Assembly (NCBI GenBank): GCA_030835135.1
Contig: JAUQWO010000003.1
Location: 106,694 to 170,693 of the forward strand
DNA: 64,000 nucleotides
Direction: 5' to 3'
Source: Bacteroidota bacterium
GTDB taxonomy: Bacteria > Bacteroidota > Ignavibacteria > UBA10030 > UBA6906
Positions 58,224 through 64,000 of the stretch are shown piece after piece (within the stretch, counting starts at the first letter, position 1; every line of letters starts with the position of its first letter). Position numbers and translations under genes: made by a program. Below the pieces are notes generated by a model, which saw only the letters and a list, made by a program, of their open reading frames with translations, ran no database searches and was not told the DNA's origin.

Positions 58224-60305
58224 TCAACGGATGAGCAGAAGCTTCTTCGTTTCCGAGTATGACCCCGCATGCATGCGATAGAAGTAGACCCCGCTCGGGA
58301 GACTAGAACCGTCAAACTTCACCTCGTGGTAGCCCGGGTCTTGTTCGCCATTTTGGAGGATGGATACCTGTTGCCCGAGGGTGTTGTAGACCGCCAGGTT
58401 CACGTGCCATCGACTTTGGAGACCATAGCGGATCGTCGTCGATGGGTTGAAAGGATTCGGATAATTCTGCTCGAGCAAGACGTGTCCTGCCAGATATTCA
58501 GAAGGCGTCTCGACATGTGTGGTCATTTCTGACAGCCGACGCCGCCACACCCCGCCTCCCATGATCCCGGCATAGAGATACTCACCCCTGATGGCAAGCG
58601 ACGAGATGGCGGTGCTCGTCAGTCCGGCATTCATGTCTTTCCAGTTTGCCCCGTCGTCGGTGGTCAGGTAGACGCCCCCCCAACGAGCGAGGCCGTTGGC
58701 ACCCGCGAAAAGGTTCCTGCCTTCTCGTGCAAATGTGCGAACAACATAATTCGCGGGCAGTCCGATACTGGCGGGATACCAACCAGCCCCGAAGTCGGTG
58801 GACCGAAACACCCCGTATTGCCCACCGGCAAAGATACTCGTGTCTACAACGACGACAGGCCCGATCTGGGCATACCCGAATCCCCCCGGCGCGGTAGTCC
58901 AGTTCATCCCATTGTCCGTGGAGAGCAGGACGCCGTTGTAACCAGCCCCGGCAATGAGCAACGACCCCATCGCAGCCATTGATGCGAAACCGTTCGCGGC
59001 CGATCCGCGCCGGACGGCAACCCAGCGCCCACCGGCATTGGTGACTTCATATATCTTGTTTCCGGCCGCGGCAAACATACGCTCGCCGTTGACGTCGTAC
59101 ACAGCCACTGGCGTGTTGAGGGGCAGGGAATCGATGGACATCCACGTCGCCCCCTTGTCTGCGGATACAATGGCGCCAACCGCAGTCCCTGCAAAGATAT
59201 GTGGGCCATTGACCGCCAGATTCTGACCCCAGAAGACCGTTGAGTCGGCATTCACGACTGTCCAACTGATCCCGTCATCGGTAGACCGAAAGATGCCGCG
59301 GCCGGAGACCCCGGCAAAAAGGTCCGTTCCACTGACCGCAAGGGTGTAGACATCACTACCAGTCAATCCAGTGTTAGCCGCAGTCCAGCGTGTGTCGTTG
59401 TCAGAGGAACGAAAGATGCCGTCGAAAGCGCTACTGGCGAAGACAGTCGTGTCAATGACGGCAAGGGCGAACACATCCGGCTTGGTCAGTCCATCGTTGA
59501 CGGCCCTCCAGTTTGCGCCGTCATTGGTGGAAAGAAAAACTCCACCCTGCGTTCCCGCAAAGATGTATTTACCGCTGGCGGCAATCGACAGTATCGACGT
59601 GTTCGTCAGCCCTGTATTCCTGGCTGTCCAGCTTGTTCCCCTATCCGTGGAGAGAAAGATCCCATTGGTCGTTCCGGCGAGGAGATGCGCACCGATGCAA
59701 GCGAGGGCGCGGATGGCTGCGGCGGACAAACCTGCATTCACCGCGGTCCAACTCTCACCTTCATTGGTGGATCGAAGGACACCACCGACAGAGGTCCCGG
59801 CAAAGACATCCGTGCCGTTGGAGAGAAGTGCGGAGACGTACACCCCCGACACCCCATCTTTGACTTGATTCCAGGTCTCGCCATTGTTCGTTGATCGAAA
59901 GAGCCCCCGGGAAGTCCCCGCAAGAAACGTCGTCCCGACGATGGCTAGTTCGTTGGCTCCCTCTTTGAACCACACAGAATTCACAACGGTCCAGGTACTC
60001 CCGCTGTTCGTCGAGAGAAATAACCCGGTACTTGGGACTGAAGCAAGAAGACTCGTGCCGCTCACGGCCAACGCGTTAACATAATTGCTGTTCAGCCCGA
60101 CATTGATGGGTGTCCAGCTTGTCCCTCTGTTTGAAGAATAGAAGACCCCCCCTTTCGTCCCGGCAAAGAGTTCTGTTCCACGCACGGCGATACACACGAC
60201 TGTGCCCCCGGTCGGCCCTCCGGTCTGCACCCATTGCGCATGAACGGGAGCTCTGCCCGCAGCATTAATAGTGAACATCACGAGGAACAAGCGAAGCCAT
60301 TTCAT
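58224..60305 (-). CDS. T9SS-exported beta-propeller (BNR/YCF48-like) repeat protein
   Basis: A 693-residue secreted protein: signal peptide (LFLVMFTINAAGRAPVHAQ), then about a dozen repeats of roughly 42 residues of the form FAGT..GVFLSTN.G.SWTAVN.GL, as in BNR/Asp-box and YCF48-type propellers, then a linker and the type A sorting domain (LEQNYPNPFNPSTTIRYGL to GVYFYRMHAGSYSETKKLLLIR). Function unknown; surface-exposed. AGGA lies 8 bases before the ATG. It is the last chromosomal-looking gene before the mobile region. Confidence 0.8.
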   Translation of the reverse strand: MKWLRLFLVMFTINAAGRAPVHAQWVQTGGPTGGTVVCIAVRGTELFAGTKGGVFYSSNRGTSWTPINVGLNSNYVNALAVSGTSLLASVPSTGLFLSTNSGSTWTVVNSVWFKEGANELAIVGTTFLAGTSRGLFRSTNNGETWNQVKDGVSGVYVSALLSNGTDVFAGTSVGGVLRSTNEGESWTAVNAGLSAAAIRALACIGAHLLAGTTNGIFLSTDRGTSWTARNTGLTNTSILSIAASGKYIFAGTQGGVFLSTNDGANWRAVNDGLTKPDVFALAVIDTTVFASSAFDGIFRSSDNDTRWTAANTGLTGSDVYTLAVSGTDLFAGVSGRGIFRSTDDGISWTVVNADSTVFWGQNLAVNGPHIFAGTAVGAIVSADKGATWMSIDSLPLNTPVAVYDVNGERMFAAAGNKIYEVTNAGGRWVAVRRGSAANGFASMAAMGSLLIAGAGYNGVLLSTDNGMNWTTAPGGFGYAQIGPVVVVDTSIFAGGQYGVFRSTDFGAGWYPASIGLPANYVVRTFAREGRNLFAGANGLARWGGVYLTTDDGANWKDMNAGLTSTAISSLAIRGEYLYAGIMGGGVWRRRLSEMTTHVETPSEYLAGHVLLEQNYPNPFNPSTTIRYGLQSRWHVNLAVYNTLGQQVSILQNGEQDPGYHEVKFDGSSLPSGVYFYRMHAGSYSETKKLLLIR

Positions 60306-60469
60306 AAGGATCTTCCTTGAAACCCGACTAATCGACAGCTATTCTTGAGTATCCAGAAGCGAAAAGCGGCTCAACCTAAGCTCCCTTCTTCCCTCAGACT
60401 CGTAATACACCGCTCCGTAACAAGTCGTCGACAGCCCGGAAAGCTTCCAAGATGTCGCGCCTTTTGTGG

Positions 60470-61919
60470 GGGATGTTTCAAAGTTAGTTGAACTTTGGTC
60501 TTGAAAATAGACATGGCGAGTAGTACTCTGAGGTGACGACCGCGAAATCGTTCACCAATAAGAGAGGACTATCGCCATGCACAGCATCAAAGTAATTAAT
60601 CAGGAATCGCTCCGCAAGGACTATTCGAGGATTCTGGCCCCCATTAGTGCTCGTGTTCTGGGAATCGTCGAAGATATTCTGGGTGGGGTCCAGGTGCACC
60701 TGTCCCAGGAACTCCACGGCATCGGTCTGGAAGCGATGAAGGCCGTGATGGAAGTGGAGCTGGAAGAAGTTGTTGGTGTCAAAGGCAAGCATGTTCCCCA
60801 TCGCCGATACGTTCGCGGTGGCACCAATCCCGGTTCGGTGATCATCAATGGTGCCAAGGTCGCCTGCAGAATTCCACGGGCCAAGGATGTCCAGACGGGT
60901 GTCGCTTACGAACTGCAGTCGCACAACATGTTTCAGCACGCTGGCGAGCTGATCAGGCGAGCCTATAACGACTTGATCCGTGGTATCAGCACGCGCCGAT
61001 ATGCCGAGGGGGTGGAAGCGTTCGTCAAGGGATACGGCGTGAGTGCCGCCTCGATCAGTCGACGCATGCTCCAGGCCACGACGGAGAAGGTGGAGGCGCT
61101 GTTCAGCCGGTCGCTTGCAGAGGTGGACCTGGCAGTGTTGATGTTCGACGGTATCGAGATCGGTGATCATACGGTCGTGGTTGCGTTAGGCATTGATACC
61201 AAAGGACAAAAACACGTTCTCGGCATCAGGCAGGGAGCGACGGAGAATACCGAGGTCGTCACGGCGCTCCTGCAAGACATCGTTGAGCGCGGCATATCGA
61301 CTGCGCGCCCACCTCTGGTGGTTCTCGACGGAGGCAAGGCTCTCCGCAGGGCAGTATTGAAAACCTTTGGTGCGAGAACGCCGATCCAGCGGTGCACGGT
61401 CCACAAGAAACGCAACGTACTCAGGCATCTGTCGGAGAAGCATCACGGCTGGGTGAGCGTGCGTCTGAAACAAGCGTATAACGAGAGCGATCATGGTGCC
61501 GCGCTCAAGATGCTCACCGATCTTGCTGACCAACTTGATCGGTTGAATCCCGACGCAGCCAAGAGTTTGCGCGAGGGGATGGAGGACACGCTGACGGTGC
61601 AGCGGCTGGGGCTGCCGGAGTTGCTTCGCATCTCGCTCCACAGCACCAATCCGATTGAGTCAGTCAACAGCGCCATCCGCGATCGCAGCGGCAACGTGAA
61701 GAACTGGAGCAGCGGCAATCAGGTTGAACGTTGGACTGCAGCAAGTGTCCTCGAAAACGAAAAGAACTTCAGACGCATCAAAGGATACCGAGAGATCCCC
61801 GTTCTGATCGCGGAGCTGGACAAACTCAGAGAAGAACAGGCAAAGGTCGCATAGCCACACACAACCGGTCAGCACCTCAGAGATCGTCAGGCAAATTCAA
61901 CTAAGAATGGAACTATCCC
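60470..61919 (+). mobile_element. IS256-family insertion sequence
   Basis: About 1450 bp bounded by imperfect inverted repeats of about 27 bp: left end 60470-60496 (GGGATGTTTCAAAGTTAGTT...) and right end 61893-61919 (reverse complement GGGATAGTTCCATTCTTAGT...), sharing GGGAT, TTC and TTAGTTGAA. The transposase gene fills the element. The 8 bases on each side (TTTTGTGG and GGGGTATT) do not match, so no target duplication is visible. The right end abuts the truncated first attC site. Confidence 0.8.
60577..61854 (+). CDS. IS256-family (mutator-type) transposase
   Basis: A 425-residue DDE transposase, apparently intact. Catalytic residues: Asp191 in LMFDGIEIG, Asp251 in VVLDGGKAL and Glu361 in NPIESVNSAIRDR, plus the C/D(2)H motif at Cys273-His276 (RCTVHK). 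Residues 60-110 carry the RRYVRGGTNPG segment and helices that normally bind the terminal repeats. A GAGAGGA precedes the ATG. Confidence 0.93.
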   Translation: MHSIKVINQESLRKDYSRILAPISARVLGIVEDILGGVQVHLSQELHGIGLEAMKAVMEVELEEVVGVKGKHVPHRRYVRGGTNPGSVIINGAKVACRIPRAKDVQTGVAYELQSHNMFQHAGELIRRAYNDLIRGISTRRYAEGVEAFVKGYGVSAASISRRMLQATTEKVEALFSRSLAEVDLAVLMFDGIEIGDHTVVVALGIDTKGQKHVLGIRQGATENTEVVTALLQDIVERGISTARPPLVVLDGGKALRRAVLKTFGARTPIQRCTVHKKRNVLRHLSEKHHGWVSVRLKQAYNESDHGAALKMLTDLADQLDRLNPDAAKSLREGMEDTLTVQRLGLPELLRISLHSTNPIESVNSAIRDRSGNVKNWSSGNQVERWTAASVLENEKNFRRIKGYREIPVLIAELDKLREEQAKVA

Positions 61920-62010
61920 GGGGTATTGACCTTAGTCATTTATAGGGTTGGTTGAGGCTTTCAAAATCAGCAGTCGTTTCGCGGCGCAGGTGAGCCGCGA
62001 GCCGTTAGGC
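61920..62010 (+). repeat. attC-like site A, left half missing
   Basis: Matches the right two thirds of the complete sites, from GGGGTATTGAC to GTTAGGC (62004-62010). The left arm with GCCTAAC and CACCTGACGCCGCG is absent, replaced by the insertion sequence. Its GTTAGGC opens cassette 1. Confidence 0.8.
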
Positions 62011-62094
62011 GGCATTTGGGGCGGTTGTGATTGCTTCGAGTGGAGTCCGCAAGTCTTGACTCTCGCTACTCTGGTACTTGGGAGTTCTCACGAA

Positions 62095-62568
62095 ATGGGC
62101 GATATGAATTCAATGGAGGTTGCGTGGTTCGTGTCAGCATTCTCGATGCTGATGCTGGCGGTTGTGTTGCTATTCATTTGGTGTAGATCCCTTACGGACT
62201 TGCCACGACGTGCAATACCACCTGATCAGAGATTCGATTCTCCAGGATTTCTGATGATGGCCATCGCATTTGCTTTGTCAGGATGTTGGATCCTCTATGG
62301 CATCTTCTCAGACCTAGGCCCGGAGGCCACGGATCCGCTCAGCTCTAAGGGTGCTCTCATCTTGGCAGCAGTTGTGGCCAACGGTTTTTGGGGGATACCA
62401 ATGTCCGTCAACCCGCACGAGTTTATCCGCCGCTATGCGAAAACGGGAGTTGATCTCTCTGTAGAGAGATCCAGAGATGTCATCATTGTCCGAACAATTG
62501 GCATTTCCTTTTCGGCTGCCGCCTTGCTATTGGCCACTCTCTGGGTGATTGCGATTCTCGGCCGGTAG
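62095..62568 (+). CDS. Cassette 1 membrane protein of unknown function
   Basis: 157 residues with about four transmembrane helices (FVSAFSMLMLAVVLLFI, FLMMAIAFALSGCWILY, ALILAAVVANGFWGIP, ISFSAAALLLATLWVIAI). No known family. The frame is open back to 61948, but that part is encoded by the attC repeat and is shared with the next cassette. The ATG at 62095 has GGGAG 11 bases upstream; ATGs at 62104 and 62113 are alternatives. Codon use is less GC-rich than the chromosomal genes, as expected for a captured cassette gene. Confidence 0.55.
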   Translation: MGDMNSMEVAWFVSAFSMLMLAVVLLFIWCRSLTDLPRRAIPPDQRFDSPGFLMMAIAFALSGCWILYGIFSDLGPEATDPLSSKGALILAAVVANGFWGIPMSVNPHEFIRRYAKTGVDLSVERSRDVIIVRTIGISFSAAALLLATLWVIAILGR

Positions 62569-62624
62569 CGAGATGCTCGTCGAGGTGCGGTGAGCCCTCA
62601 TTAAGTCATGCCGATGTAGATGCC

Positions 62625-62754
62625 GCCTAACCAGCGGCTGCACCTGACGCCGCGCCACGGGCTCGGGGTATTGACCTAGTCATTTATAGTGTTGGTTGAG
62701 GTTTTCAAAATCAGCATTCGTTTCGCGGCGCAGGTGAGCCGCGAGCCGTTAGGG
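62625..62754 (+). repeat. attC-like site B, end of cassette 1
   Basis: 130 bp from GCCTAAC (62625-62631) to GTTAGGG (62748-62754). The inner arms CACCTGACGCCGCG and CGCGGCGCAGGTG pair except for one unpaired A, and a second unpaired base (G) lies in GCGGCTGCACC, like the extrahelical bases of attC. ATGCCGCCTAAC at the end of cassette 1 (62620-62631) is the exact complement of its start (62004-62015). Confidence 0.85.
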
Positions 62755-62796
62755 GGCTGCACCCGATGTTACTCGCTCCGAATCTCGGAATGCTCC

Positions 62797-63399
62797 ATGT
62801 TGATCACAAATAGAATCGCGGTGAACATCGCTGTCGGCCTGGCCATTGTACTGTTCATTGGCTCGAAGACAGCATTCTATTGGAGGCGGACTGATGGGAT
62901 CGTTGGTATTGTGGTGTTCATATTCCTGTGTTTAGTGGTGCTAGGTCTATTCGCTCTCCTAGTTCTATCTCTGGTGGGACTTGTCCGAGAACGGAGGTCG
63001 TTCAAGAAAGCCTTGCTCGCGGTTCCAATGATCTGTGCAGTGAGCATGGTCACGACTCTCTACGATCCCATCGGAATTAGCGCCGAGGCCCTGCAACCCA
63101 ACGCTGTCTACGAAGCATGCTATGAAGGAACGATGATCTCTGCAACGCTTACCTTTCGAGCAAATGGACGCGTTGAGTATTATGCGGTGGGCTCTTTTGG
63201 GCTTTCTCACTATCGAGAGGGTAGTTGGGTTCAGCGAAATGATACACTTGAGACGAACTTCCCGGACAGTGCTTCAAGCATCTGGGGCCGTTGCCTCGTC
63301 ATCGACCATGAACGCTCCCTTCTCCGCCCCCTGCACAATGAAGGGTCGGAAACCCAGTTCCCGGGTTTTGAGCTTGGTCCATGCCAGGGAAGAAATTGA
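62797..63399 (+). CDS. Cassette 2 protein with two membrane helices
   Basis: 200 residues: two N-terminal transmembrane helices (VNIAVGLAIVLFIGS and FIFLCLVVLGLFALLVLSLV), possibly a third (LLAVPMICAVSMVTTL), then a soluble domain (ISATLTFRANGRVEYYAVG, REGSWVQRNDTLETNF) resembling small beta-barrel or lipocalin-like domains. No family recognised. The ATG at 62797 is used, because upstream codons belong to the attC repeat. It stops 13 bp before attC site C. Confidence 0.5.
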   Translation: MLITNRIAVNIAVGLAIVLFIGSKTAFYWRRTDGIVGIVVFIFLCLVVLGLFALLVLSLVGLVRERRSFKKALLAVPMICAVSMVTTLYDPIGISAEALQPNAVYEACYEGTMISATLTFRANGRVEYYAVGSFGLSHYREGSWVQRNDTLETNFPDSASSIWGRCLVIDHERSLLRPLHNEGSETQFPGFELGPCQGRN

Positions 63400-63411
63400 G
63401 GAGATGCAGCC

Positions 63412-63543
63412 CCCTAACAAGCGGCTGCACCTGACGCCGCGCCACGGGCACCGGGGTATTGGCCTTAGTCATTCATAGTGTTGGTTGAGGTTTTCAAAAT
63501 CAGCAGTCGTTTCGCGGCGCAGGTGAGCCGCGAGCCGTTAGGC
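63412..63543 (+). repeat. attC-like site C, end of cassette 2
   Basis: 132 bp from CCCTAAC (63412-63418) to GTTAGGC (63537-63543), nearly identical to site B. GCAGCCCCCTAAC (63406-63418) is the exact complement of the first 13 bases of cassette 2 (62748-62760). This covariation with the other end of the same cassette, not with neighbouring sites, indicates excision and insertion as a circle. Confidence 0.85.
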
Positions 63544-63945
63544 GCGCGTGTATTACACGCGCGACATCTGGAAGGTTCGCAACGATCAAGGCCCGGCGAT
63601 ATCACTTTCGAGGAGTGAGCGTGCGGATCCCCTCGGGGTGGCAGTCTTGGAGGTGAGCTGTTGCCTGCTTCCTGCTCGCTCTGTGTGGCAGCGCGCCTTC
63701 GCAGGATCTCAGTAGTTGATCCGTTGGCTGTTCGATAAATCCGGGCAAGCGGGATTGGATGCTGGGCGTCGCCGATCTCAAGTGTTGATCCGGATGGTCG
63801 CTGCCAACCTCATCGCTGTATCAGGCGGCAGAGCAGGACGGGTGGCCGGGGTTGGCAATGGGGTCTGCTGTATCATCGACCTCGTTCTGATGAGGAACAG
63901 GTCATCGACAGAGGGAGATCAATGGAGGCTCCGCACCCGCAATCG
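63544..63945 (+). other. Cassette 3 body, no convincing gene
   Basis: About 400 bp between sites C and D. The only sizeable plus-strand frame (63716-63955) starts with TTG, lacks a ribosome-binding site and runs into the attC repeat, so I do not call it. The cassette opens with a palindrome, GCGCGTGTATTACACGCGC (63543-63561). It may be a non-coding cassette or carry a promoter or small RNA. Confidence 0.5.
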
Positions 63946-63949
63946 GCGC

Positions 63950-64000
63950 GCCTAACCAGCGGCTGCACCTGACGCCGCGCCACGGGCTCGGGGTATTGAC
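63950..64000 (+). repeat. attC-like site D, cut by the window edge
   Basis: Begins GCCTAAC (63950-63956) and matches the first 51 bases of site B exactly as far as GGGGTATTGAC. GCGCGCCTAAC (63946-63956) is the complement of the first 11 bases of cassette 3 (63537-63547). The array therefore continues to the right. Confidence 0.85.

Noticed and set aside
61948..62094. Shared N-terminal sequence (FKIS.RFAAQVSREPLGG) in the two cassette proteins
   Set aside because: It is the attC repeat read in frame, not protein homology; real starts are downstream.
63716..63955. 79-codon frame in cassette 3
   Set aside because: TTG start, no ribosome-binding site, Arg/Gly-rich with no family, and it ends inside the attC site.
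61920..64000. CRISPR array
   Set aside because: Repeats are about 130 bp with gene-sized, unequal spacers and complementary cassette ends; no CRISPR repeat or cas gene is present anywhere in the window.

Overview
The window is GC-rich bacterial chromosome. Two secreted proteins end in the FPNPFNP/YPNPFNP type A sorting domain of the type IX secretion system, there is a PorV/PorQ-like barrel, a SusC-like TonB receptor and a fungal/Bacteroidota-type ketol-acid reductoisomerase, yet promoters look like ordinary sigma-70 sites (TTGACA, 16-17 bp spacers). Together these suggest a member of the Bacteroidota-Ignavibacteriota-Chlorobiota group or a nearby T9SS-bearing phylum. This placement is inference; there is no rRNA gene here.

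Layout. 0-14 kb: the end of gdhA, a Gfo/Idh/MocA oxidoreductase, pyrophosphatase, a lipoprotein, two large hybrid signalling proteins (one with no phospho-accepting histidine), a permuted-papain hydrolase, an unknown membrane protein and a DPP-IV-type peptidase. 14-24.5 kb: a complete eight-gene operon for branched-chain amino acids (ilvD-ilvB-ilvH-leuA-leuC-leuD-leuB-ilvC), preceded by a consensus promoter, a Leu/Ile-rich leader peptide and mutually exclusive hairpins that look like a transcription attenuator. A GbsR/MarR-like regulator diverges from it. 25.5-34.5 kb: a 1741-residue kinase/ATPase/GAF/PP2C protein coupled to a small operon encoding an MpaB/rubber-oxygenase-type haem oxygenase and a seven-helix protein resembling fungal Pyr4/PaxB terpene cyclases, then a TPR protein.

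34.7-56.3 kb: one continuous minus-strand pectin and galacturonate utilisation locus: TonB receptor, T9SS-exported beta-helix protein, GH28, GH105, MFS uronate transporter, KduI, KduD, UxaC, UxaE, SDR-type fructuronate reductase, a LarA-family nickel-pincer enzyme, KdgK-like kinase, 6-phosphogluconate dehydrogenase and a LacI regulator, with two matching operators. Mannonate dehydratase and KDPG aldolase are absent. The LarA homologue plus Gnd suggest a bypass: mannonate epimerised to gluconate and passed to the pentose phosphate pathway.

56.5-60.3 kb: PorV-like barrel, tRNA-Asp, and a T9SS-exported repeat protein. 60.4-64 kb: an IS256-family element abutting a gene-cassette array with highly conserved attC-like sites of about 130 bp. 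Each complete cassette begins with the reverse complement of its own last 11-13 bases, the signature of integron cassettes. No integrase gene is in the window.
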